Source: Vespa crabro
Lineage: Eukaryota > Arthropoda > Insecta > Hymenoptera > Vespidae
Assembly: GCF_910589235.1 (NCBI RefSeq)
Contig: NW_025813595.1
Location: 4,340,001 to 4,404,000, forward strand
Direction: 5' to 3'
Length of the DNA stretch: 64,000 bases
In this document: in pieces, positions 15,360 to 30,480 of the stretch
Layout: every line of letters starts with the position of its first letter
How positions within the stretch are numbered: the stretch's first letter is position 1
The notes under the pieces: model-generated
Seen by the model: the letters and a program-made list of their open reading frames with translations, nothing else
The model's database searches: none
What the model was told of the DNA's origin: nothing
Program-made: the position numbers and the translations under genes

Positions 15360-16349
15360 AAAACGATAATAACGATAATAATAAATATAGTAATAATAAC
15401 AATAATAACGATAATAACGATTAAATCGATAATAACGTAATAATAAGGATAATCACAATAATAACGACAATAACGATAATAATAATAATAATGATAATAG
15501 TAATAAAAACGATAATAATAATAATAATAATAATAACGATAATAACGACAATAGTACATGTAATAATAATACTAATAACTATAATAATGATAATAACGAT
15601 TATAATAACAACGTTAATACCGATTATGCTAGTATTAATAATAACGATAATAACGATATTTACGATAATAATAATAACAATAATATAGAAAAGAACGATA
15701 TTATCTATAATAACGATAATAATAATAACGATATTACCTATAATAACGATGAAACGAAAATAATAACATCAATATTACCGATAATATTGATAAAAATAAT
15801 AATGATAATAGCAATAATAACGATAATAAAGATATTAACAATAATAATGGTAATGATAATAACGATAATAATAATAATAATAATAATATCAAAAATAACA
15901 ATAATTACGATAATGACTATAATGACAATAATAATAATAACGATAATGACGATGATAATAATATCTGTAATAAAGTTAATAACGAAAAAGAAAATAATAA
16001 TAATAACAATATTTACGATATCAACGATAACAGCGACAATAATGATAATAACAATAATAATAACAATAATAACGATATTAACAATTATAATGAGGACATT
16101 AGTATTGATAATAACGGTAATAACTATAATTATAATAATAACATTATTAATGATAATAACAATAAAAACGATATCAAAACGATAATAAAAATATTTATAA
16201 TAATAACGAAAATAGAGATAATCACGAGGAAAACAATAATAATAATAACAATCATAATGATAATAATGATAATAACGATAATAACGAGAACAATAACAAT
16301 AATAATACCGATAATAACGATAATGACGATAACAATAATAATAACTATA

Positions 16350-17830
16350 ATAATGATATTTACAATAAGAATAAAAGCAATAATAGAGACATTAACGTTA
16401 TGAACGATAATAACGATAATAATATTAACAATAATAAAGATAATAACTATATTAAAAATAAATATAATATATGATAACAAAGATAAAAACAACAATAATA
16501 ATTGTAAAACAAACGAAAATAAGGATAATAACGATAATACCGATAATAACGTTAATAATTCTAGTAGTGATAACTATAATAATGGTAATAACTATTTTTA
16601 TGAAAACAATAGTAACGATAAAATCGATCATGTCGATTATAATAATAATAATAACAGTGATAATAACGATATTAACGATAATAACTATAAATATAATAGC
16701 AATAATTACGACAATAACGATATAAATGATAATAACGATAACAACGGACACAAAATAAAAATAATAGAAATAATAAAGATCATAACGATATTAAACATAA
16801 TATCGTTAGTAATAATAATAATAATAACGATAATAACGATTATAATGATAATAAAGATAATAGCGATAATAATAGAACTAATAATAACAATGTAATCAAT
16901 AATGACGATAATAACGAAATAACGATAATAACATTAGTAATAATAACAATAATAAAAATAATAACGATAATCCCGTTAATATTGATAATTTTAATAGCAA
17001 TATTCACATTAATACCGATAATAATAATAATAATAATAATAACAATAATAACGACAATGACGATAAGAACTATAATAATAATAACGATAATATCGAGAAT
17101 AGTAATAATAATAATACTGTAAGAAAAAATAATAACGATAAGGACAATAATAATAATAATAATTATAACGATTATAACGATAATTAGAATAATAACGATA
17201 ATAATATTAAAATTAACATCGATAATTACGTTGATAACTATAATAATAATAGCATTAATAACGATAATAACGATAATAAAAATAATAATAGTAATAACAA
17301 TATAAGGATAATAACGATAATAATGATATTACTAATAACGGTGACAACGATAAAAACAATAATATTAATATTAATAATAACGAATAAAAGGATAATATCG
17401 ATAACAACGATACTATTAATAATAATTATCAAGATAATAACATAAATATCGATCATATCGATAAAATGATAATAACATTACTAATATTAATAATAATAAC
17501 AATAATAACGATAAGAACACTAATAATGAAAAGAATATGTACGATAATAACAATAATAAGGATAATAATAAATACAATAATAACAATACCAACGACAATA
17601 ACGATAAAAATAATAATAATAATAAGGAAAATAACGATAATAACGATGTCAACGATAATAATAATAACAATAATAAGGATAATAACGATGACAACGATAA
17701 TAATAACAATAATAAAGATAATAACTATAATAACGATAATACGGATTATAACAATATGATAATATCCATAATAGTAATAATAATAAGTACGATAATGAAG
17801 ATAAAACAATAAAAATGATAATAATTATAA
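16350..17830. repeat. Dispersed block V, copy 1
   Basis: Matches 38370-39650 in the same orientation. Landmarks: GACATTAACGTTATGAACGA (about 16388), GATAACAAAGATAAAAACAA (about 16472), the rare GATAACAACGGACACAAAAT (about 16736 and 38627), TTACGTTGATAACTATAATA (about 17226 and 39043) and AACGATGTCAACGATAATAA (about 17642). The offset changes from 21891 to 21817 between two of these landmarks, so indels totalling at least 74 bases separate the copies. Confidence 0.8.
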
Positions 17831-19019
17831 TAACGATAATTGCAATAATAACTGTAATAATAATAGCAATATTAACGTTAATCATGATAATAAAGATAAT
17901 AACTATAATAACGATACTAACAATGAAAATAGTAGTAATAATAGAGATATTAAGGATAGTAACGATAATACCGAGAATAATAATAACAATAATTACGATA
18001 AAAAAGATATTAACGATAATAACAATAATAAAAATATAGTAAGGATATTAATAATAATAATAATAATAACAATAATAACGATAATAACAAAAATAATAAA
18101 AAGAATAATAACAATTATAATGATAATAACAATAATAATAATAGCAATAATGACGATTTTAACGTTAAGAACGAAAAAAATAAAACTTTAAATGACCGTT
18201 ATAAAATTATCAATGATAATAATAATAATGACGTTAATAATAATCATTATAAAAAAGATATTAACGATAATAACTACATTAAAAATTATAACAAAAATAA
18301 TAATAATAATAGAAACCACAAGAACGAAAAATCGATAATAACAATTATAATAGTAACGATAGTAACGATAATATTGATAATATTAATAACAATATTATTG
18401 ATAAGGTCGATAATAATAATAATAATAACGTTAATATCGATGGTAAAAATAATAATGATAATAACGATAGTAAAGATAGTAACTATAATATCGACTATAA
18501 CAATAATAATAATAACGATAATAACGATTATTACGATAATGACGATAATATTAATAACGATAATAACGTTAATAACGTAAATAACGAAAATAATAAAAGA
18601 AATATTTACAATAACAACCATAATAAAGATAATAACGAAAGTAATAAAAGAAATATTAACAATAACAACCATAATAAAGATAATAACGATAATAATATTA
18701 ACGATAATATCGATAATATTAATAATAATGACAACGATAATTATGATAATAATGATCGTAAAACTAATAACAATAAAGATAATAACAATATTAACGATAA
18801 TAACGATAATAACGTTAATTAAAATAATAATAGTAATAGCAATAATAACGATAGTGACAATAATAACGATAATAGCAATAATACTAATAACGATAATAAC
18901 GAAAATAATAATAACGATAAGAACGATAAAAATAATAACAATAATATCAGTAATACCGGTAATAACGATAATATCGCTAATATTAATAATGATAATAATG
19001 ATAATAGCGATATAAACAA

Positions 19020-20240
19020 TAACAATATTAACGATAATATTGTCAATATTATAGATAATAATGATAATAATTTTAAAACGATAATATTTATCATAATTAT
19101 AGTTGTAATAACGATAATAACGATATTAAAAATAAAAATAATAACGATAAAATAGATAAATATAATAAAATTTATAACGTTAATAACGATAATAACGATA
19201 ATAACAGTAATAATAATAAAACTGATAACGCTAATAACGATAATAAAGATATAATATTATTAATAAGGACGATACTAATGATTATAATGGAAATAATAAT
19301 AATTACAATATCGATAATAACGATAATGACGGTAAAAACGATAATAATAATAGTAATAATACTAGTAATAATAATAATGATAATTACGATAATAACGATA
19401 TTAATAATAGTTATAATAACATTATAACAATAATAACGAGACAACGATAATAACGATATCTATAATAACGATAATAAAGACAATAATAATAACAATAATA
19501 ATATCGATAATAACTGTAATAATGATAGGAACCATAATGACGATAAAAAGCATAATATCGGTAATAATAATAATAATAATAACACTAATATCGAAAATAT
19601 CGATATTAACGACAGTAATAATAATAATTACGACATTATAACTATAATAAGTATAATGACGATATGTTATTAACGTTAAAGACGATAATAGTGGTAATGG
19701 AAATAACGATAATAACGAGAATAGCGGCAATAAAAATTATAATAATAAAGAAAATAACGATATTATCGAAAATAAAGATAAAAGTTATAAGAATAATTAT
19801 AATAAGCACAATAACAATGATAATAACGATAATAAACATAATGACAGTAACGATGACACGACAATAATAATAACAATATTAATAACGATAATAACGATAA
19901 CAACAATAATAAAGATAATAACTATATTAACGATGTCAATAATAACGAAAATAACGATAATTTCGATATTAATAATTGCAATATAAAAAATAATAACGAT
20001 AACAATAATAATATTGTCGACATTAATAAATATAATAAAGATAATATAGAAATGGTATTAACGATTGAAACGACAATAGTAGTAATAGTAATAACGATAA
20101 TAAAGATAATAACAACAACAATAATAATAATAATAAAGATAGTACAGAAATTATCGAAAATAACGTTAATAACGATCATAATAATAACAATAATAATGAT
20201 AATAACGATAATAGCTATTATAACGTTAATGAAGACAGTA
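19020..20240. repeat. Landmark module A, copy 2
   Basis: Contains the TTTTAAAACGATAATATTTA slip (about 19071), AAACTGATAACGCTAATAAC (about 19217), GATTATAATGGAAATAATAA (about 19279) and GATATCTATAATAACGATAA (about 19453). It is colinear with 40918-42050; the similarity also reaches upstream to AATATCAGTAATACCGGTAA near 18943. Confidence 0.8.
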
Positions 20241-20643
20241 ATAATAATAATAATAATAGTAATAAATCTATTACAACAGAAATAATGATATAAATAGTAG
20301 TAATAATAACAAATATAACAATAATAACGCTAATAAAGAAAATAACGTTAATATCGACAATAATAATAACAATATTAACTGTAATAACAATTATAATAAT
20401 AATAATAATAACGATAATAATGGTAATAATAATAATAATTCTAATAATTGTAACAAAAATAATCACACCAATAATAACAATAATAACGTTTATGACAAGA
20501 ATAATAGTAATAATAATAATGATAATATTGATAATAACGATATAATCGATAATAATATATACAACAATAACGATAAAAACAATAATAATGGTCATAATAA
20601 TAATTATAATGATATTAACGATAATATCGATAATAATAATATT

Positions 20644-20700
20644 AACAAGAGCGATAGTAACGTGAATAGTAATAACTATAAATACGATAATAATGATAAT
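20644..20700. repeat. Landmark E (AAGAGCGATAGTAACG), copy 1
   Basis: The phrase AAGAGCGATAGTAACGTGAA with AATAACTATAAATACGATAA recurs near 28716, 36093 and 62796, and in part near 30863. These copies are all followed by GATATTAATGAAAATAACTA or a close variant. It is a useful anchor for aligning the larger blocks. Confidence 0.75.
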
Positions 20701-20718
20701 AATGAAAATAACTACAAT

Positions 20719-20808
20719 AATAATATTAAATAATACACTAATACGGATAATAACAATAACAATAATAATATTAAATAATACACTAATACGGATAATAACA
20801 ATAACAAT
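20719..20808. repeat. 45 bp perfect tandem duplication
   Basis: The phrase ATTAAATAATACACTAATAC occurs at 20725 and again 45 bases later, and the surrounding 45 bases are repeated exactly. The length is fifteen whole triplets, so register is kept. Confidence 0.9.
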
Positions 20809-22429
20809 AATAATAATAATTACGATTATTACGATAATAACGATTATAATAATATTAATAATAATATCGATAATAAGGTTAATTACGAAAATAACGGTAA
20901 AAAAGGTAATAACTATAATAACGACAATAATAATAATAATAATAACGATAATAAATGTAATAACGATAATAATAATAACAACAATAAAGATGATAACGAT
21001 ATTAACAATAATAACGATAATAATGATAATAATAATTATAAAGATAATGAAAATAATAATTATAACAATAATAACAATAATAAAGATAATAACGTAATAA
21101 CGATAATAATAATAAGATTTATGAAGATATTAGCAATAATAATGATAATAAAGATAATAATAGTATTATTAACAATAATAACAATAATAATAATTATAGC
21201 GGTAATTACAATAATAACGATAATGACGATAATAATAATAACACTAATAACAATAATATCGACAATAACTATAATTACGATAATAATAATAACTATTATA
21301 GCGATAATAACGATAAGAATGATAATAATAATAATAATAATAACAATGACAACGATTATAACGCTATTAATGATTTGTTTATACCTAAAATAAGGATAAT
21401 AATAAATAGAACGATAATTATAATAAGAATAATAACAATTATAATGGTAATAAAAAAAAATAATAATAATAAGACCTATAAGAACGATAATATAGATAAT
21501 ATTAGTCATAGTAATAACAATATTAGCAAAAATAAGGATAATAACGATAACAATATTAACGATAAAAACGTTAGTTATAATAATAGTAATAACAATAATA
21601 ACGATAATAAAGATAACAATAATAATCAATAACGATAATGACGATAATAACGTTAATAATAATAATAACTATAATAATAATAACTATAAAAACGATAATA
21701 ACCATAATAACGAAAATAACGATGATAGCGATAATAATAATAATAATAATAATATTAACGAAAATAGCGATATTAACGTTAAGCACGATATAAATAGTAG
21801 TAAAAATAAAGGTAATAACGATAATAAGGATAATAACATTAAAGTAAATAACGATAATAAAGACAATAATATTAATAATAATAACGATAATAATGATAAT
21901 AGCGATAATAATTACATCGAAAATAACGGCAATAATAATAATAATAATAACGTTGATAAGGAAAATAACGATAACATCGGTAATAATAAGAACAAAAATA
22001 TAGATAATAACGATAATAACGATAATAACGATATTTAATATAATAATAATTACGATAATATCGATAATAATAATAACGATAATAACGATAATATCGATAA
22101 TTATAATAACAAAATTAACAATAATATAGATAATAATAATAATAAGATTAATAACAATAATTACGATGATAACGAAAATAACGATATAAATAAGAAAACT
22201 ATTGTAACAATAATAACGAATATAACGATAATAATATAAACCACAATGTAGGTATAATAATAATATTAACGATAATAACGAAAAATACGATAATAACGGT
22301 ATTGATAATAACGATAATAACGTTAATAACGTTAATAATAATGGTACTAATAACTATAATAATAACATTAACGATAATAACGATAATGACGATAATATTA
22401 ATAACGATAATAGCTACAATAACAATAAT

Positions 22430-22510
22430 AATAATAATTATTATTACGATAAAGTCGATAATAACGATAATAACGATAATAATAATAATTATTATTACGA
22501 TAAACGACAT
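22430..22510. repeat. 51 bp imperfect tandem duplication
   Basis: AATTATTATTACGATAAA occurs twice, 51 bases apart (CGATAAA starting at 22447 and 22498). A third, weaker version follows near 22540 with TGATAAA in place of CGATAAA. The unit is seventeen whole triplets. Confidence 0.75.
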
Positions 22511-23069
22511 AATAACGATAATAATTATAGTAATTATAATAATTATTATGATAAACACGATAATAATGATATTAGTAATATTAATAATAAAGATAATTAC
22601 GATAATAACGATAATAATAATAACAATATTAACGATAATAACGATATTGACGATAATAATAATTACAATTATAACGATAAAATCGACAATAATGATAAAA
22701 AGGAAAATAATTATAATACTAATTATAATAAAAACGATAAAAATGATAATAAAACTTACAATAATAATGATAATAACAATAATAACGATATTAACTATAA
22801 TAAAATTAATAACTATATTTACGTTAACAACGATAATGATATTAGTAATAATAGCGATAATAACGATAATTACGTTAATAATAATAATAACATTAATAAC
22901 GATAATAACGATAAAAGCGATTATAACGATATTAAAGACTGTAAAAATTATAATAATAATAAAAATAATATTAACGATAACAATGAAAATAATGATAATA
23001 ATAATAGTATTAATAACAATAATTACAATAATAACGATAATAAAGATAATAATAGAATTAATAATAACG

Positions 23070-23104
<35 letters not shown>

Positions 23105-23297
23105 GATAATAACAATAATATCAATAATAATAATAACTATATTAAGGATAATAACAATTATACTATTAATAATAATAACGATAATTACGATAAAGATAAT
23201 AATAATAATAAAAATATAAAAAATTATAATCACCAGAATAATAACAACAATACCGGTTATGATAAGAACAATATAAATAATACTAACGATAATAATG

Positions 23298-23299
<2 letters not shown>

Positions 23300-23350
<51 letters not shown>
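23300..23350. repeat. AAT run, 17 perfect triplets
   Basis: Seventeen uninterrupted AAT triplets lie between GAT and ATG. The run is flanked by ordinary degenerate array. Confidence 0.95.
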
Positions 23351-23351
<1 letters not shown>

Positions 23352-26235
23352 TGATTAATACTCACAATAATAACAATAATAACGGTTATGAGAAGATTAA
23401 TATTAATAATTATAACGATAATATGGATAATAACGATATAATAATGATATAATCGAATAGAATAATAACAATAATAACGATAATAACTCTAATAATGATA
23501 ATAATACTAATAATTATAACGATAATAACGATAATAACAATAATAATAATTATAATAATGACGATAATAACGGTAATAACGCGTAATAATAAATACAACA
23601 GTAGCAATAGTAATAATAGCAATAATAACGATGGTAACGAAATGGAAGGTAATGTTAATAATATTAATTACGAAATTAAGGATAATAACGATAATAACGA
23701 TATAAATAATATAAATAATGATAATAATTATAATAATAATAAAAATAATAACGATAATAAATATAATAACGTTAATAATACAAGTAATAATAACAATAAT
23801 ATCATTATTAAAGATAATAAAGATAAGAACGATAATAATAATCATAATAATAACAATAATAATCATAACAATATTAACGATAATAACGGTAATGACGATA
23901 ACAATAATTACGATATTTACGATAATATTGATAATAATATTAATAATATTAACGATCATAAACATAATAGTAATGATAATAACATGTATAACGATAAGAA
24001 CTATAATAATAATACAGATGAAAATAATAACAATATTAACGATAATAACGATAATAAAAATAAATATAATATCAAAAGTAGTAATAACGATAATATCGAT
24101 AATAATGTAAATAAAAATAAAAATAATAATAACAACAATAATAACAATTATAACGATAGTAATAATAACGAAAATAATAATAAAAGCGGTAATAATAATA
24201 ACAATAATAACGAAAATAATGATAACAATGATAACGATAATAAAGATAATATCGATTATAATAACAACAATATTAACGAAAGTAACCTTAATAATGATAA
24301 TAGTAATAACGATATAAACGATAATAACGATAATAAAGATAATAATACTAATGATATTAAAGATAATAGTAATTATTATAATAACGATAAGAACGACAAT
24401 ATAGTTAATAGTATTAATAATAACAATAACGAAAATAAGGATCATAACGATTATAATAATAATAATTATAACGAAAATAAGGATAATAACGATAAAACGA
24501 AAATAATAATAACAATAATAGCGATAATAACGATTTTAACGATAATAAGGATAATAATAATAATTAAAATAACTATAGAAACGGTATAAACGATAATAAC
24601 GAAAATAACGATGTTAACGATAATATCGAAAATAATAAAATAATAATAATAATAATGATCGTAACGATAAGAAAGATAATAATAGCAGTAATCGTAACAA
24701 TAATCATAGCAATAACTATAATAACGATAATATCGATAATAATAACAATGACAAAGTTAATAGAAATGATAATAATAGCGATAATAACGATAATTACTTT
24801 AATAATATTAACAATAATAAAGATAATACCGATAGTGACATTAATAACAATAATAATAATAGCAACAATAACGATAATTAAGAAAATAAAAATTATAATT
24901 AAAACGATACTATGGATAAGAACGATGTCATCAAAAATATTACTAAGAAAAATAGAGATAATATCGATTTTAACAATAGAAATATTAACAATTATATAGA
25001 TAATTATAATAATAATATTAACAATAATAACAATAATAACAATAATAACGATAATAAGGATAATAAAAAAGACGATATTTTCGAATATAACGATAAAAGA
25101 AATATTAATAATACCAATAATATGGAGAATAAAGATATCGTCGATAATAATAATAACAATTAAAATGATAATATAGATATTAATATTATCAATATTTACG
25201 ATAATAAGGATATTTTTAATAATAATAATAACGATAATAACGGTTATAACGATAAAAATAATAAGGATAATATTTATAACATTTATAACCATTATAACAT
25301 TATCAACGATAATAATAGTAATGACTATAATAATAATAATCATAATAAAGATATTAACAATAATTTCAATAATAATAAATCTAAAAATAATAATAATAAT
25401 AATAGTAACCATAAGAACGATAATATCGATAATAACGATTATAATAAAAACGATAGAAACGATAATAAAGATAATAACGATAATAATATTAACGATAATT
25501 TCGTCATTATTGATAATATTAACAACGATAATTTTGGTAATAACGATAATAAAATTAATAACAACAAAGATAATAACAATATTATCGATAATATGGATAA
25601 TAACGATAATAATAATAACGATAATAACAATAATATTGATAATATTAATATAAATATTTACGATAATTTCGATATTAATAAATGTAATAATAACAATAAT
25701 AACGATCATAAAGATGATAGCGACTATAATAATAACGATAATACCGATATTAATAATAATAATATTATTGTTAGTAACAATAATAATGATAACGATGTTT
25801 TTAAAAGTAATAATAATAACGATTATAACGTTATAACGATATTAATGACAATAACGATAATAACGATAATAAAAGGAACAATAACAACGATATTAACGAA
25901 AATATTAATAGCAATTGTAACGTTAACAACGATAATAAAAATAATAATAATAATACCGAAAGTACAAATAATAACGATAACAATAATAACAATAATAGTG
26001 ATAATATCGTTTATAATAATAATATTAACGATAATATCAGTCATAATATTAATAGTGTTAACATTAAAACGATAATAACGATAATAAAGATAATAACAAT
26101 AATAATAATAATAATATTAATATCAATAATAAAAATAATAACGTTAGTAACGATAATATCGATAATAAAAATAATAAACTTAATAACGATTATAATAACA
26201 TTATTACTAATTAAAATAATAACGATATTAACGAA

Positions 26236-26933
26236 AATAGTGTTAACAATTGTAACGAAGACAAGGAAAACAACATTAATAATAATAATAATAATAGCGA
26301 AGGTACGTATGATAACGGTGACAACTATAATATTAATAATAATAATAACGATGATAATAATAAGGATAATAAAGATAATAGCGATTATAATAATTAAAAT
26401 AAAAACAATATTAACGACAAAAACTATAAAAACAATTATAATAATGACGGTAATAACGATAACAATCGTAATAATGATAATAATGATAATAACGATAATA
26501 AAAATGATAATTATAGTAATAATAAAGATACTAACGATGTAAAAGATTCTAACGATAATAATAATAACAATAATAACGGTAATAACTATAATGATGATAA
26601 GAACGATAATAATATTAATAATAATAACGACAATAAGGACAATAACGATAATAATATTAGTAATATTAACAATATTAAGAATAATAACTATAAAAACGAT
26701 AATAACAGCAATAATAGTAGTAATAAAAAAAGTAATAATTATAATTACGATATAAACGATTATAACTATAATAATAATTGCAATAAATACGATAATATCT
26801 ATAATGATAGTAACAATGTTAACGATAATATCGAATATAATAATAACATTAATAATTATAATAACAATAATACGGATTATAAAAAAAATAATAATAATAA
26901 TAATAATAACAATAATAAAGATAATAATGACAC

Positions 26934-26950
<17 letters not shown>
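26236..26950. repeat. Dispersed block W, copy 1
   Basis: Shares with 39893-40680 the phrases AATAGCGAAGGTACGTATGA against AATAGCGAATGTAAGTATGA, then GATAACGGTGAC (about 26310 and 39969), then AATAGTAGTAATAAAAAA or a close variant. Shorter versions with GGTGACAT occur near 5075, 8165 and 45920. Confidence 0.7.
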
Positions 26951-26968
<18 letters not shown>

Positions 26969-27254
26969 TAACGATAATAACGGTAATAACGATAAAATTA
27001 ATAGAAAAATGACAATAATATCAATAATAACGATAAAAAAGATATTAACGATAATATCGTTAATAATAAATACGATAATAACCATATAATCAATAATAAT
27101 AATAACAATATTTACAATAATATCGATTATAATAACAACATTATTGACGATAATACCGATAAAGATAAAAACAATAATAACAGTAATAACGATAATAACG
27201 ATAATATCGTTAATAATAATAACAATAATAATGATAATAGGGATAAAATCAATA

Positions 27255-28000
27255 ACGATATTAACGATATTATTGACAATATTAAAGATAAAAATGATAA
27301 TAATTTAAAAACGATAATAATTATCATAATTATAGTAATAATAACGATAATAAGGATATTAATAATAAAAATAATAACGATAATATAGATAATAATAATA
27401 TAATTCATAACGTTAATAATGATAATAACGATAATAACGGAACTTATAAAAAAATTGATAACGCTAATAACGATAATAATAATAGTTATAATAACATTAT
27501 AAAAATAATAACGATAACAACAATAATAACGATATCTATATTAACGATAATAAAGACAATAATAATAATATTAATAATAGTAATGATAATAACGATAATA
27601 ATAATAGTATTAATAACAATATTAAAAATAATAACGATAATAACCACAATAACGATGATAATTATAATAATAACGACATTAATAACTATAATAAATATAA
27701 CAAAGATATGGTATTGACGATAAAGGCGACAGTAGTAGTAATAGTAATAACGATAATACTAAAAATAGCGGCAATAATATAATAATAATAACGATAATAA
27801 CGATAAAACAATAATAACGATAATAACTTTATTAACGATATCAATAATAACGAAAATAACGTTAATTTCCATATTAATAATACCAATATTAAAGATAATA
27901 ACGATAATAATAATAATAATAACGACATTAATAACTATAATAAATATAATAACGATAAGGTATTAATGATAATAACGACAATAGTACTAATAATAATAAT
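27255..28000. repeat. Landmark module A, copy 3
   Basis: Contains ATTGACAATATTAAAGATAA (about 27271), TTTAAAAACGATAATAATTA (about 27303), ATTCATAACGTTAATAATGA (about 27402) and AAAATTGATAACGCTAATAA (about 27451). Order and direction match the other copies, though the centre is shortened. Confidence 0.75.
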
Positions 28001-28144
28001 GATATAAACGATAATAACGACAATAAAATAATAATAATAATAAAGATAATATCGATATTATCGAAAATAACGATAATAACGTTAAAAATAATAACAATAA
28101 AATCAATAATAACTATAATAGCGATTATAACGATAATAACTACA

Positions 28145-28200
<56 letters not shown>

Positions 28201-28533
28201 AAAAATATTAATGATTACAACGAGAATAATGATAATAATGGTAGTAATAATACCAATAATTACAATAATAACGATAAAAAGGATAATAATGATAATTACG
28301 ATAATAACAGTTATAATAACAACGATAATAACGATAATATCGATAAAAATAATAACAATATTAACGATAATATCAGATATAGTAATAATAATAATAACGA
28401 TAATTACGATAATAACGATAATAATAATAAACGTAACAATAATATTCCCCACAATAATAACAATAATAATGGTTATGATAAGAATAATAATAATTGAAAT
28501 TACGATAATAATGATAATAATAATAATAATAAT

Positions 28534-28571
<38 letters not shown>

Positions 28572-28753
28572 TAATAACAATAAAAACGATTATGATAAGA
28601 ATAATAATAATAATAATAACGATAATAATGATAATAACGATAATAAATATAATAATGATAATAATAATAATAATTATAACGATAATAACAATAATATCAA
28701 TAATAATATTAATAAGAGCGGTAGTAACGTTAATAGTAATAACTATAAATTAG

Positions 28754-29010
28754 ATAATAACGATATTAAAGAAAATAACTATAATAATAATAATAAATAT
28801 AAAATAATAACTATAATAACAATAGCAATAATAACAATAATAACGATTATTACGATAATAAGGATAGTAATATTGTCTATAATAACGATATTAAAGAAAA
28901 TAACTATAATAATAATAATAAATATAAAATAATAACTATAATAACAATAGCAATAATAACAATAATAACGATTATTACGATAATAAGGATAGTAATATTG
29001 TCTATAATAA
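28754..29010. repeat. 125 bp perfect tandem duplication
   Basis: Copy 1 is 28754-28878 and copy 2 is 28879-29003, with identity running on to 29010. Each copy contains the unusual GGATAGTAATATTGTCTATA. I saw no mismatch between the copies. The length of 125 is not a multiple of three, so the duplication changes triplet register downstream. Identity in so mutable an array suggests a young event, or an assembly duplication. Confidence 0.93.
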
Positions 29011-29389
29011 TGTTAACAAAGATAATAACGGCAATATAAAATATTATAATAATATCGATAATAAGGTTAATTACAAAAATAACGGTAATAAGGACAGTAG
29101 CAATAATAACGGCAATAATAATAATAATAATAATGATACTAACAATAACAATAATAGCGATTATAATAATAATAACAATAATACGATAATAACGATAATA
29201 ATAATAACAATAATACGATAATAACCATAATAGCGAAATCACCGATAATAATAATAATAATAACGATAATAAATATAATAACGGTAATAAAAGTAATAAC
29301 AGTAATAATAGTAATAATAGCAATAATAAGGATAATAACGATAATAACGATTATAATAATAATGACAATAACGATATTAGTGATTAAAA

Positions 29390-30210
29390 CGATAATAACG
29401 ATATTAACATAATAAAAATAAAGTTAATATCGAAGATAAGGTAATAATAATAAAAATAATAACGATAAAAACGACAAATAATGATATTATAATAATATCA
29501 TTACAATACCATTACAATTACAATTACAATACATCACAAATACAAATAATAATATTATACTTAACGATAATAACGATAATAACGGAAATAGTAATCGAAA
29601 CAATAACAATAATAAAACAAATATTGATAATAACTATAATATCGATAAAATATTAACGTTAATAACGACAAAACAGGTAATAATTACGATAATAACGATA
29701 ATAATATTAGTAATAACAACGATAATAACAATAATAACGTTAGTAGCGGTAATAATAATAATAATTAATAAAATCGACAATAACGATACTTACGATAATA
29801 ATAGTAGTAATAAAAGCACTAATGTCAATAATTATTTTAATAATGATAATAATGATAATAAGTACAATAATATCAACAATAATAACGGTAATTACCTAAA
29901 TAAAAACAACGGTAATAACGTTCATGACTAAAAAACCGTAATAACGACAATAATAATATCTATAATAATTTTAATATTAATAATAATGATAATAACTATA
30001 ATAATAAAAGAAATAATAATAACAACAATAATAAAAATAATGACAATAATAGCAATAATACTGATAAAAAAGATATAAATAAAAATAATAATAATAATAA
30101 CAATAATAACGCTAATTATGATAAAAATAAAAATAATAATAATAATATCAATAATAACGATAATAAGGATGATAATAATAATAATAATTCCGATAACAGA
30201 GATAATAAAC

Positions 30211-30241
<31 letters not shown>

Positions 30242-30480
30242 TAATAATAATAATAATATTAATAATAATAATAATAATAATAATGATAGTAATGATAATA
30301 ACGATATTATAGTAGTAAAAATAAAAATAATATCAATAATAAGGACAATAATAATAGTAATAATAACTATAATAACGATAATATCGATAATAATTATAAC
30401 GAAAATAACGACAATAATAATATTAATATTAACGATAATAAGAATAATAATAATAACATTGATAATAATAATAACAATAA
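29390..30480. repeat. Dispersed block X, copy 1
   Basis: Matches 53060-54600. Landmarks: GATATTAACATAATAAAAAT (about 29399 and 53074), GATAATAACGGAAATAGTAA (about 29575 and 53817), AAATATTGATAATAACTATA (about 29619 and 53860), ATTACCTAAATAAAAACA (about 29891 and 54137), and AACGACAATAATAATATC (about 29942 and 54186). About 570 bases present at 53160-53790 are absent here and replaced by the ATTACA island. Confidence 0.8.
29491..29560. repeat. ATTACA island lacking the CGAT pattern
   Basis: This stretch is made of ATTACA-type hexamers (CATTACAATACCATTACAAT and on) and TCACAAATACAAA. It has no CGA from about 29475 to 29564, which is rare here. It sits exactly where block X differs in length from its partner near 53160-53790, so it may be filler at a deletion junction or a separate microsatellite. 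Confidence 0.8.

Noticed and set aside
23495..24589. 364-codon plus-strand Asn/Asp-rich frame like the low-complexity proteins of Dictyostelium or Plasmodium
   Set aside because: The Asn/Asp text is the direct reading of AAT, AAC and GAT; it starts and ends in Ile/Thr text after phase slips and has no folded domain beside it.
29491..29560. Transposon end or attachment site at the ATTACA island
   Set aside because: No inverted terminal repeat or coding sequence is linked to it; it is itself a short simple repeat.
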